Shown: in pieces, positions 38,460 through 46,349 of the stretch
Position numbering within the stretch: the first letter of the stretch is position 1
Layout: each line of letters begins with the position of its first letter
Source: Calothrix membranacea FACHB-236
GTDB lineage: Bacteria; Cyanobacteriota; Cyanobacteriia; Cyanobacteriales; Nostocaceae
Reading direction: 5' to 3'
DNA: 64,000 nt
NCBI RefSeq assembly: GCF_014696315.1
Contig: NZ_JACJPX010000027.1
Span: 1-64,000 of the forward strand
The notes under the pieces: generated by a model
The model's input: the letters and a program-made list of their open reading frames with translations, nothing else
The model's database searches: none
Told to the model about the DNA's origin: nothing
Made by a program: the position numbers and the translations under genes

Positions 38460-38984
38460 CTAGCTGAGGTCAGCTTCTGCCTGTTCTAGGTTAACCACTA
38501 AAAAATCCGCTGTGGGATAACGGCGGTATTCAGCATGACCTGGTTCGGCATAAATTAGTTGGTTGTTTTCAATTATACCGCTCCATACGGCAACAATGAT
38601 GCGATTGCGGGCTAACTTCTGGAGACACCGTAAAGGGTCGAGTTTGAGAGAGCTATCAAACAGAATCTCCAAATGCTCCAAAAAAATTACCTCATTAACA
38701 GTATTCCCAATTATGTCTTCTAGTAATCCTTGCACTTTTAGTGCTCTTTGCCGCTGCGTCAACTCCAACAATAGCCTGCTCAATTCTAGGTTGACGTTGA
38801 TATATCGGCTATTGCTGGACTGGGCAATTTGCTGGAAGTTGATTTTGGGAGTGCGATAACTTTGCCCAAAGCAGGCTTCGCATGAAACTATAATCAGCCG
38901 ATAGTATAGTTCTGCTACTTGGGGAAAGTAACTGCTAATTTTTGTGGATATTAATTCATACTCAACAATATTTTGGTTGTTCAA
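38460..38984 (-). CDS. brxF: BrxF, BREX-3 P-loop protein with a degenerate P-loop
   Basis: This 174-residue protein is first in the BREX-3 operon. BrxF is a small P-loop protein specific to type 3 systems. The family body is clear: YINVNLELSRLLLELTQRQR, VIFLEHLEILFDSSLKLDPL and LIYAEPGHAEYRRYP. The P-loop position (residues 35-42) reads CEACFGQS, where GxxxxGKS or GKT is expected. The first Gly and the Lys are absent (Gly to Cys, Lys to Gln), each explained by a single base change. ATP binding is probably lost. Otherwise the frame is intact, and it ends 22 bp before brxC. Confidence 0.8.
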   Translation of the reverse strand: MNNQNIVEYELISTKISSYFPQVAELYYRLIIVSCEACFGQSYRTPKINFQQIAQSSNSRYINVNLELSRLLLELTQRQRALKVQGLLEDIIGNTVNEVIFLEHLEILFDSSLKLDPLRCLQKLARNRIIVAVWSGIIENNQLIYAEPGHAEYRRYPTADFLVVNLEQAEADLS

Positions 38985-39324
38985 GCTGCGTCTTCACCTC
39001 AGACGATTCAACTTTGGAGGTAGAGAAAAAAGACTTATAGTATCTTAGCGATGAAATCCATTGTATCTCGGCTGGATGTGACCTATTGTTACCCACTCAG
39101 CACTTCAAAATGTCACATACTCACACTTCAATAATTATACCAAACTATGGTTATATTATTCAGTATTAATTCTGCTATTTATCATTGGTTATGCGTAGAC
39201 TTATCCCGCCGCAGACATCGCTATCTACCCTCCATCAGCCCAGTATGTGTAATTTTTGTAATTTTTGTATATTAAAAAATGAATTACAAAAAGTGGGATA
39301 GAATATTTCGCTGTATGTGAAAGG
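38985..39324. other. BREX upstream region
   Basis: This gene-free stretch carries the presumed promoter of the minus-strand BREX operon. Repeats of GTAATTTTT occur near 39245-39270. No other feature is seen. Confidence 0.45.
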
Positions 39325-39350
39325 GTTGTACAACTTTTTTATTTGCTACA
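39325..39350 (-). repeat. Internal right-end-like sequence
   Basis: GTTGTACAACTTTTTTATTT followed by GCTACA, read from the other strand, is TGTAGCAAATAAAAAAGTTG..., very like the true right end (TGTAGAAATATAATAAAGTT...). It includes the terminal TGTAG and a TnsB-type core. It looks like the right end of an older or second element. The five bases that follow are CTTTC, not GTAAT, so it is not paired with the current left duplication. Confidence 0.7.
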
Positions 39351-39398
39351 CTTTCTTAGCAGTGCTTTTATGCACTAATTACAGCTTCCTTAAACAGT

Positions 39399-39668
39399 TT
39401 GCTAGCAAATCTACCAGATAATTTGCTCATTGCACATTGTACTGTTAATAAAAAGGTATGGACTCCTCAACAGGAACTAGCTTACACCTTGCAAAGCTCG
39501 AATCTATCTCAAAAAACTGAATCTTTGGCAAAGCTAGTCGATCATTTACCACCAACCTTAAGAGAACTAGCACTTTCTAAAGCACTTACTCCTGCCAAAG
39601 GAATTCAGGATGAGTATAGTCGCGGCGATGCCCTTACGGCTCTAACCTTTACTGTGTGCTCTTCTTGA
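39399..39668 (+). pseudogene. Fragment of a repeat-containing protein
   Basis: This 89-codon frame encodes LREL-ALSKA and IQDEYSRGDALTALT motifs. These resemble the short helical repeats (...A-IQDEYSRA-ALTAL...) at the C-termini of large cyanobacterial NACHT- or TPR-type proteins. It starts 48 bp after the internal right-end-like sequence, so it may be the tail of a gene that was cut there. It has no good ribosome-binding site and is probably a remnant. Confidence 0.45.
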
Positions 39669-39906
39669 CTCAACATTTATTCAAGTGATTATGATGTTAC
39701 TTGATCATTGAAGAGAGATCGTGCATTAAAGCAAGCATCAACATTAGTAGGTAAATGAGAGAAATCCAGCTTAAGCATTTCTAAATTTAATCTTACGGGA
39801 ACTTTTCACCTTTAATAAACGTATTTACAATAAAGTTACCAGTAAATTTACTTGTAAAAGTTATTTGCTGATCGTTACTCTTCAAGCAATCTAAGCTAAA
39901 TTACGG
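39669..39906. other. Upstream region of the TPR-CHAT operon
   Basis: No gene is present; the operon promoter is expected here. No clear motif could be assigned. Confidence 0.4.
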
Positions 39907-41169
39907 ATGATTAACTCTCAGTTAGGCACAATCCTTGAGCGTTATAAGACGGAAATTGAGAGACTAAAAGTGACTGACACTTCCATAGATGCCGAACAGG
40001 TGTTAGAAGTATTAAATGCCAGGGATACTGTGCAGTTAGCCTTAAAGGGTTCAACATTTATTCCTACCAGTAGGTTAAAGCAGGTTCTAGAGTTAGATAC
40101 AGAACTCAGGAAACAGGCAATACAGATTAACAAAGTTATCAAAGCTGAACAATTTGCTCAGTGGAGAGAAAGTATACATCCCCCTGCTGAAGCTTGGTGG
40201 TGGAGATTAGAAAATCTTACCCCTCCCCACAAGTGGGATAGTTTAGATTGGTTGTGGAAGGGTCTAGTAGTTGCTGGCTGGACTGCTAACCTCAGTTTAC
40301 TGATTAATATTGCTACTCGCTTTTTCAGTGGGGGAGCAGGATTATTGGGAGCTTCTGCTGTTATTTTGCCGAGTATTTTGGCATTACTACAGGCAAGTAG
40401 TGAACTAACTAAAGCTGGTAAAGAAGGATTTGAAAAGTTACTGACAAAGCTAAATATTCCCCAACACTTACAAGAAGAAGCTAAGTTGGGATCAACTTTG
40501 TTAATGACAATATTTTTACTTAGTTTTTGGTTGCTTCTACCGTCAATTTCTCAGTTATATAACCGTAACGGGCTAAATAATTACTTACAGGGAAAATTAG
40601 GGGCAGCAGAACAAGACTACCTCAAAGCCATTTCCTTGGATGCCGATAATGCAGATGCTCATTATAATCTCGGCAATCTTTACGAGGATTTACAAGATTT
40701 TGAGAAAGCACGGAAGCATTATCAAATCGCCGTAGGAAGTGATATTCCTGATGCTTACAACAATCTAGCTCGCTTATATATCCAGGATAAAAAATATTCC
40801 CAGGCTAGAGCTTTGCTACAAAACGGACTGGTGAAAGCTAATGAGCAGAATAGCTCACCCGAAGTTAGATATAGCCTGTTTAAAAATTTAGGATGGGTGA
40901 GGTTTGAGCAAGGCAGATATGAAGAAGCACAACAAACCTTACAAGCAGCAATTGGGATTGCAAATAACCCAGAGGTTGCAAAGTATATCCAAAATACTGG
41001 TGCGGCACACTGTATCTTAGCTCAGGTAATGGAGCAGCAAAAACAACCAACTGCATTGGAGCAATGGCAGAAGTGCTGTGAACAAGGTTCTACCCTCAAT
41101 GCTGATGAAGACACATGGTTACATATAGCTCGGCAAAGATTAAAAAAAGCGGGAAGAGTATGCAAATAG
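39907..41169 (+). CDS. Membrane-anchored TPR protein
   Basis: This 420-residue protein has a coiled-coil-like charged N-terminus (about 1-85). Two or three hydrophobic segments follow at about 118-165 (LVVAGWTANLSLLINIA, LLGASAVILPSILALL) and 200-215 (LLMTIFLLSFWLLLPSI). TPR repeats run from about residue 225 to the end (NADAHYNLGNLYEDLQDFEK, DAYNNLARLYIQDKKYSQAR). The TPR part is probably on one side of the membrane as a protein-binding platform. It is the first gene of a three-gene operon and overlaps the next by 10 bp. Function unknown; its neighbour is a CHAT protease-like protein. Confidence 0.75.
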   Translation: MINSQLGTILERYKTEIERLKVTDTSIDAEQVLEVLNARDTVQLALKGSTFIPTSRLKQVLELDTELRKQAIQINKVIKAEQFAQWRESIHPPAEAWWWRLENLTPPHKWDSLDWLWKGLVVAGWTANLSLLINIATRFFSGGAGLLGASAVILPSILALLQASSELTKAGKEGFEKLLTKLNIPQHLQEEAKLGSTLLMTIFLLSFWLLLPSISQLYNRNGLNNYLQGKLGAAEQDYLKAISLDADNADAHYNLGNLYEDLQDFEKARKHYQIAVGSDIPDAYNNLARLYIQDKKYSQARALLQNGLVKANEQNSSPEVRYSLFKNLGWVRFEQGRYEEAQQTLQAAIGIANNPEVAKYIQNTGAAHCILAQVMEQQKQPTALEQWQKCCEQGSTLNADEDTWLHIARQRLKKAGRVCK

Positions 41170-42254
41170 ACCGGAAAATAATTAGGTTCGTTGCCATCTT
41201 ACTAAGCCTACCTTTTATAACGGTAGCAAGACCTGGGCTTACTCAACAGAATAGTCTAAGTTTTATCTCCGAAGTTAAGGGAGATGTCAAAATTAAATAT
41301 TCTGGACGCAAGAACTATCAAAAAGCATATAGCGGCGAAATACTAAGTTCTTCTGATTCTTTGCGATTGGGACAAGGTGCTTCTACAAAAGTTGTATGTA
41401 ATAACTTATCGATTTGGAATATTAAATCTCCAGGGGAATTTTCAGTTGCTAGTGGTTGTCCATCCACTGGAAAACCAGTTCTTGTCAGAAATGGTAGTAA
41501 CCGCGCTCCGACTCGCGCTCCCAATGACCCGACAATTCCCTACATCATTAGTCCGCGTGATACAGCAATTTTGAGTGATAAACCTACTCTGCGTTGGAAT
41601 GCTGTTAAGGGTGCAACTAGCTATAAGGTGACGTTACGCGGCCCTGGCGTTAATTGGACAACTAATGTGAAGCAGTCAGAAGTTGTTTTTTCTGGTCAAG
41701 AACCTCTACAGCCAGGTTCTCGTTATCGAGTAGTTGTGACTGCTGATAATGGAGCAACTTCTGAGCGTGAAGCACCTGTTGGATTCACTTTACTGAGTGA
41801 AGGGGAGGCTCAACAGGTAAAAGCTGAAATTACACAATTACAAAAGCAACCGCTAACCGATGAATCTAAAAACCTTGCTTTGGCATATCTGTACCAAAGC
41901 AAGAATTTAAATTCTGCGGCAATTGATTTATTAGCAGGCTTAGTTAAGCAAGAAAACCAAAGCACAGCCGTTTATCAACTTTTAGGTAGTCTCTACCAAG
42001 AAGTAGATTTACATCTATTAGCTAAAGAACATTACTTAACAGCACTGAAGTTAGCTAAGGCAGACAAAAATCTGGAAGCTCAAGCAACTATTCAAGCCAG
42101 CTTAGGGGAAATTGATATAGTTCTTGACAACTTGCAGCAGGCGTTTGAGTCATTGCAAGCTGCTCAAAATAACTATCGTGCCTTGGGAGATGAGCAACAA
42201 GTACAGCAACTACAGCAGAAACTAGATGACTTGAAAGGAAGGCTACCATCATGA
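41160..42254 (+). CDS. Secreted FecR-like protein with TPR-like C-terminus
   Basis: I start at the ATG 41160 (364 residues; MQIDRKIIRFVAILLSLPF), which gives a signal peptide and overlaps the upstream stop; the frame is open further upstream by chance. The region about 35-95 (SEVKGDVKIKYSGRKNYQKA) resembles a FecR-type domain. A fibronectin-like part follows (PTLRWNAVKGATSYKVTLRG, about 140-200). The C-terminal 150 residues contain TPR-like helices. It is probably periplasmic. Its last four bases overlap the start of the TPR-CHAT gene (ATGA), so the genes are co-translated. Role unknown. Confidence 0.72.
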   Translation: MQIDRKIIRFVAILLSLPFITVARPGLTQQNSLSFISEVKGDVKIKYSGRKNYQKAYSGEILSSSDSLRLGQGASTKVVCNNLSIWNIKSPGEFSVASGCPSTGKPVLVRNGSNRAPTRAPNDPTIPYIISPRDTAILSDKPTLRWNAVKGATSYKVTLRGPGVNWTTNVKQSEVVFSGQEPLQPGSRYRVVVTADNGATSEREAPVGFTLLSEGEAQQVKAEITQLQKQPLTDESKNLALAYLYQSKNLNSAAIDLLAGLVKQENQSTAVYQLLGSLYQEVDLHLLAKEHYLTALKLAKADKNLEAQATIQASLGEIDIVLDNLQQAFESLQAAQNNYRALGDEQQVQQLQQKLDDLKGRLPS

Positions 42255-45200
42255 ATAACCTGCGAACTAGACAATTAGTAACCCTAACAACTTTGGTAGC
42301 AACAGCTGGATTATGGGTGTTAACGCCAAAGCCCACAATTGGGCAATCAAACCCTCCTGTTTCTGCTGCTCAGTCTGCGGAATTGGCAGAAGCAGACCGA
42401 CTTGAGCAACAGGCAGGCAAACTTGAGAATCAAAGAAAATATAATGAAGCAATTCCTCTACGGGAACGTGTTTTGAATATCCGTAAAAAGGTTCTGGGGG
42501 ATAACCGTCTTGATTTGGTAACTAGCTTGAATTATCTGGCAGGTCTGTACCAAAGCCAGAGACGGTACACAGAAGCCGAATCTCTGTATCGCCAAGCTTT
42601 AGCAATTATAAAACGCCGATTGGGCGAGCAGGATCTTGAGGTGGCAAATAGCTTGAATTATCTGGCAGATCTGTACCAAAGCCAGGAACGCTATGCAGAA
42701 GCCGAATCTCTATATCGCCAAGCTTTAGCAATTATAAAACGCCAGCTGGGTGAGCAGGATCTTGAGGTGGTAACTAGCTTGAATTATCTGGCAGATCTGT
42801 ACCAAAGCCAGAAACTGTACGCAGAAGCCGAGCCTCTATTGCGCCAAGCTTTAGCAATTATAAAACGCGAGTTCGGGGAAAAGGCTCCTCTTGTGGCAGA
42901 TCACTTGAATCGTCTGGCAGCTCTGTACCAAAGCCAGGAACGGTACACAGAAGCCGAATCTCTGTATCGCCAGGCTTTAGAAATGAAAAAACGCCAATTG
43001 GGTGAGCAGGATCTTGAGGTAGCAATTAGCTTGAATGAGCTGGCTGGGGTTTACGACAGCCAGGGGCGGTACGCAGATGCCGAACCCCTCTATCGCCAAG
43101 CTTTAGCAATTATAAAACGCCAGCTAGGTGAGCAGCATCCTTATGTGGCAACTAGCTTGAATAATCTGGCATTGCTGTACCAAACGCAGGGGCGGTACGC
43201 AGAAGCCGAGCCTCTATTGCACCAAGCTTTAGCAATTATAAAACGCCAGCTAGGTGAGCAGGATCTTGAGGTAGCAACTAGCTTGAATAGTCTGGCTGCG
43301 GTTTACCACAGCCAAGGACGGTACACAGAAGCCGAATCTCTGTATCGCCAAGCTTTAGAAATGAGAAAACGCCAACTGGGTGAGCAGCATCCTGATGCGG
43401 CAACTAGCTTAAGTAATTTGGCAATGCTTTACGAAAGGCAGGGACGGTATGCAGAAGCCGAGCCTCTATTGCGCCAAGCTTTAGAAATCAGAAAACGCCG
43501 ACTGGGTAATGAGCATTCCGATGTTGCACAAAGCTTGAACAATCTGGCTGGGGTTTACTACAGCCAGGGACGGTACGCAGAAGCCGAGCCTCTATTGCGC
43601 CAAGCTTTAGAAATCAGAAAACGCCGACTGGGCAATGAGCATCCCGATGTTGCACAAAGCTTGAATAATCTAGCTGGGGTTTACAACAGCCAGGGGCGGT
43701 ACGCAGAAGCCGAACCCCTCTATCGCCAAGCTTTAGAAATGAGAAAACGCCTGCTGGGTGAGCAGCATCCTAGTGTGGCAAATAGCTTGATTAATCTGGT
43801 TTTTCTGTACTGGCAACAACATAACACAAGCCGCGCTCTTGAGTTTTTCACACAACAAATTACGGTTGAAGAACACAACCTCACTCCCAACTTGGCTGTT
43901 GGTTTTGAAAGACAAAAACGCGATTATGTAATACATAATATCTCTGGCACGACGAATGCTAGCATTTCCTTAAATCTAAATTTTGCCCCTAACAACCCTA
44001 TAGCTACTAGCTTAGCCCTGAATACAGTTTTACAACGCAAAGGACGCATTTTAGATGTCGTCACTAATAGCCAACAAATTCTACGCCAAAATCTCGACTC
44101 ACAAAGTCAAACTCTATTAACGAATCTAGAAAACGCCCAAACTCAACTAGCCAATCTATTTTATAACCGACCAGAGAAACTTCCTCTGGAGCAGTATCGG
44201 ACTCAAGTTGCCCAACTTGAAACCCAAGTAAAACAACTAGAAGACCAACTGAGTCGTCGCAGCCAAGAATTTCGTACTCAGTCACAGCGTGTCACCATTG
44301 AAACTATTCAAACATTAATTCCTGCTGATGCTGCTTTGGTCGAAATAGTCCGCTATCGACCTGTTAATCCTAAAGCAGCACCTGACGAAGGCTTGGGCAA
44401 ACCTCGTTACGCAGTATACGTCCTTTCTGCAAAAGGAGAACCCAAAGGTATTGACTTAGGCGATGCTGCAACAGTTGAGCAAACTCTAGTACAATTCCGT
44501 GATGATTTGCGGGATCAAAATACTCCTATCTCTCAAGTGAAACAGTCGGCTCGTGAGTTGGATAAAATTCTCATGCAGCCTGTACGCAAACTGTTGGGTA
44601 ATACTCGCAAAATTTTACTCTCTCCAGATAGTCAGTTGAACCTGATTCCCTTTGAAGCACTAGTAGATGAAAATAACCGTTACTTAGTAGAAAACTATTC
44701 TTTCACTTACCTCACCTCTGGACGAGACTTGCTCAGAGTACAAAACAAACCTGCCAGTAAACAGCCGCCAGTTATTATTGCTGACCCAAATTTTAATCGT
44801 CCTGGTGAATTAGTTGCACGTCAAACTCAGAGTAATGTTGATACCAAAAATACCCGCTCTATTGACCTATCCCAGAAAGTATTTTCCCCCCTCCCAGGTA
44901 CAGCACAAGAAGCCAAGGCCATTGCCAGTCTATTAAAAATCCAACCTCTTACAGACACTAAGGCTACTGAGGGTGCTGTGAAACAAGTTAACGGCCCCAG
45001 GATTCTGCATATTGCCACACACGGTTTTTTTGAAAATACCTCAGCAAACGAAGAGAAAACCATAGTTGATGATAATCCTCTACTGCAATCAGGATTAGTT
45101 CTAGCTGGCTTAAAACCTCGTCAGAGTAGTGGCGAAGATGGCATTCTCACTGCCCTGGAAACCACTGCACTTAATCTAGTTGGTACAAAACTGGTGGTAC

Positions 45201-45496
45201 TATCTGCCTGTGATACTGGTTTAGGTAACATTTTTGCGGGTGAAGGCGTTTATGGTTTACGTCGTGCTTTAGTCATTGCTGGTTCTGAAAGCCAAGTCAT
45301 CAGCCTGTGGAAGGTAGCAGATGATGCTACTAAAGATTTTATGGTGGCTTACTACCAAAGATTATTAGATAATCAAGGACGCAGTGAAGCACTACGCCAA
45401 ACGCAACTAGAGATGTTAAATGGTGAAAAGTATCAGCATCCCTACTTCTGGGCTGCTTTTATCCCTTCCGGTGATTGGAAACCGATGGGTAAGTGA
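42251..45496 (+). CDS. TPR-CHAT protein (caspase-like peptidase family)
   Basis: This 1081-residue protein has a signal-like N-terminus (about residues 8-26, LVTLTTLVATAGLWVLTPK). About eleven 42-residue kinesin-light-chain-type TPRs follow (about 50-520, with the motif YAEAEPLYRQALAI). After a coiled-coil linker (about 600-680) comes a C-terminal CHAT domain (about 730-1078) with the His-Cys pair His924 (LHIATHGFF) and Cys987 (VLSACDTGLG). CHAT domains belong to the caspase-like peptidase clan. Such proteins are common in filamentous cyanobacteria; some relatives act in antiphage defence, but this is not shown here. The TPRs are very similar at DNA level, suggesting recent duplication. It is the last gene of its operon. 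Confidence 0.88.
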   Translation: MNNLRTRQLVTLTTLVATAGLWVLTPKPTIGQSNPPVSAAQSAELAEADRLEQQAGKLENQRKYNEAIPLRERVLNIRKKVLGDNRLDLVTSLNYLAGLYQSQRRYTEAESLYRQALAIIKRRLGEQDLEVANSLNYLADLYQSQERYAEAESLYRQALAIIKRQLGEQDLEVVTSLNYLADLYQSQKLYAEAEPLLRQALAIIKREFGEKAPLVADHLNRLAALYQSQERYTEAESLYRQALEMKKRQLGEQDLEVAISLNELAGVYDSQGRYADAEPLYRQALAIIKRQLGEQHPYVATSLNNLALLYQTQGRYAEAEPLLHQALAIIKRQLGEQDLEVATSLNSLAAVYHSQGRYTEAESLYRQALEMRKRQLGEQHPDAATSLSNLAMLYERQGRYAEAEPLLRQALEIRKRRLGNEHSDVAQSLNNLAGVYYSQGRYAEAEPLLRQALEIRKRRLGNEHPDVAQSLNNLAGVYNSQGRYAEAEPLYRQALEMRKRLLGEQHPSVANSLINLVFLYWQQHNTSRALEFFTQQITVEEHNLTPNLAVGFERQKRDYVIHNISGTTNASISLNLNFAPNNPIATSLALNTVLQRKGRILDVVTNSQQILRQNLDSQSQTLLTNLENAQTQLANLFYNRPEKLPLEQYRTQVAQLETQVKQLEDQLSRRSQEFRTQSQRVTIETIQTLIPADAALVEIVRYRPVNPKAAPDEGLGKPRYAVYVLSAKGEPKGIDLGDAATVEQTLVQFRDDLRDQNTPISQVKQSARELDKILMQPVRKLLGNTRKILLSPDSQLNLIPFEALVDENNRYLVENYSFTYLTSGRDLLRVQNKPASKQPPVIIADPNFNRPGELVARQTQSNVDTKNTRSIDLSQKVFSPLPGTAQEAKAIASLLKIQPLTDTKATEGAVKQVNGPRILHIATHGFFENTSANEEKTIVDDNPLLQSGLVLAGLKPRQSSGEDGILTALETTALNLVGTKLVVLSACDTGLGNIFAGEGVYGLRRALVIAGSESQVISLWKVADDATKDFMVAYYQRLLDNQGRSEALRQTQLEMLNGEKYQHPYFWAAFIPSGDWKPMGK

Positions 45497-45776
45497 GTTA
45501 GTTTTGCGAGGTTTGGCGATCCTTTCATATTATCGGCTCAACATGAAATAGAGTGCGATCGCTATCAAGTTTCTTTTTGTATTGTATGCAAATCATTGGA
45601 AGTTGCTTAGGGTTGCGATCAGCTCATTAGCTTAATTGCGATCGCATCTTTGTCGCACAACAGAACTTTCCAAGATAATTTTGAACTTATGAAATTACTC
45701 AAAACCTTTATTAGTAAAGTGTTTACAAAATTGCTCATTGGGGATAGATATTGCGATCGCCTTCAAGAGATTTCTT
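45497..45776. other. Region before the tnsA remnant, possible decayed left end
   Basis: No gene is present. The stretch 45705-45776 aligns in spacing with the left-end-to-tnsA DNA: TTAGTAAAGTGTTTACAAAA resembles a degraded TnsB site (ATAATAAAGTTATACAA), and the AAGAGATTTCTT before the ATG resembles AGGAGATTGTCTTT. Confidence 0.45.
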
Positions 45777-45819
45777 ATGGCTAGAGGAATGCGAGAGTAG
45801 ACGCAAGCTCAGTTTGAGC
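45777..45819 (+). pseudogene. Remnant of a second tnsA start
   Basis: The 43 bases match the first 43 bases of tnsA (12425 onward) at 35 positions, starting ATGGCTAGA and ending CAGTTTGAGC. The frame reads MARGMRE and then a stop (TAG where tnsA has TGG), followed by TQAQFEL. Similarity ends abruptly after 45819. This is a decayed piece of another tnsA, in the same orientation as the intact one. Confidence 0.75.
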
Positions 45820-45944
45820 TTTAACTCTTGCAGTTCTCTAGTAATTTTCCTAAGTGTGTTATGACTGCTTAGGGAGGTTTTTTCAACAAATGATCAACTG
45901 AAAATATATTGCCTGAAAAGCCTATATGGTAAGCTTTTGATAAA

Positions 45945-46082
45945 TTGTATAACTTTTTTATTTATCAATATGAAGAATACTTCGGAAAATGTACAACTTT
46001 ATTTTTTGAGGTTAAGATAAGTAGTAATGCTAATATAAGAGTTGTAGATGTTTAAATTGTAGAACTTTATTATATTTCTACA
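45945..46082 (-). promoter_or_regulatory. CAST right end with TnsB-type sites
   Basis: Sites read toward the element are at about 45945-45962 (TTGTATAACTTTTTTATT), 45990-46006 (TGTACAACTTTATTTTT), a weak one at about 46042-46058, and 46057-46073 (TTGTAGAACTTTATTAT). The last joins the terminal TTTCTACA. The inverted orientation relative to the left end and the final ACA followed by GTAAT define the boundary. Confidence 0.85.
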
Positions 46083-46087
46083 GTAAT
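46083..46087. repeat. Target-site duplication, right copy (GTAAT)
   Basis: Directly follows the terminal ACA of the right end and equals 12308-12312. Confidence 0.93.
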
Positions 46088-46141
46088 TGCAACAATAAAA
46101 AAGTTGGAAAATAAATACTTATAACCGTACTAATGGGATTA

Positions 46142-46187
46142 AACAAAAGGCGATCGCAATCTTTAAAGAGAGGGCGATCGCTTTTTT
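46142..46187 (+). terminator. HIP1-based terminator, perhaps the displaced glmS terminator
   Basis: AAGGCGATCGC (46148-46158 region) pairs with GGGCGATCGCTTTTTTT (ending at about 46188), with a T7 run on the plus strand. It lies 60 bp past the right duplication, so before insertion it would have been about 85 bp after the glmS stop. It is nearly the same as the hairpin at 26021-26065 within the element. Confidence 0.65.
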
Positions 46188-46349
46188 TGTATTTTATACT
46201 AATACCAATTGAAAAAATGATACTAACTTGAAAAAAGAATGTGACACATACACAAACCCAAAGAATTTTGAATTTTGAATTGGTATGATTTATTGTTAGG
46301 AAAAATTTAAAGAGTAAAGGTTTTTATGGTTTACCTTTACCCTTTTTAA

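Larger units (their letters stand above)
12313..46082. mobile_element. Tn7-like type I-B2 CRISPR-associated transposon inserted at glmS
   Basis: This 33,770-bp element has a left end TGTCGAAA and a right end whose reverse complement is TGTAGAAA. The first 27 bases of the two ends match at about 23 positions. Both ends contain repeated TnsB-type sites (ATAATAAAGTTGTACAA), and GTAAT is duplicated outside. Inside are tnsA, tnsB, tnsC, tniQ, cas6, cas8, cas7, cas5, a CRISPR array and tnsD, followed by BREX-3 and TPR-CHAT cargo. Separate TnsA and TnsB, two TniQ-family proteins, a I-B (MYXAN-like) Cascade, and insertion 25 bp after glmS fit the I-B2 CAST class. No Cas3, Cas1, Cas2 or Cas12k is present. 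The subtype is from memory of published CASTs; the boundaries are read directly. Confidence 0.95.

Noticed and set aside
12313-39350. 39,350 as the current right boundary
   Set aside because: The five bases after it are CTTTC, not GTAAT, while the end at 46,082 is followed by GTAAT and has a closer match to the left end.
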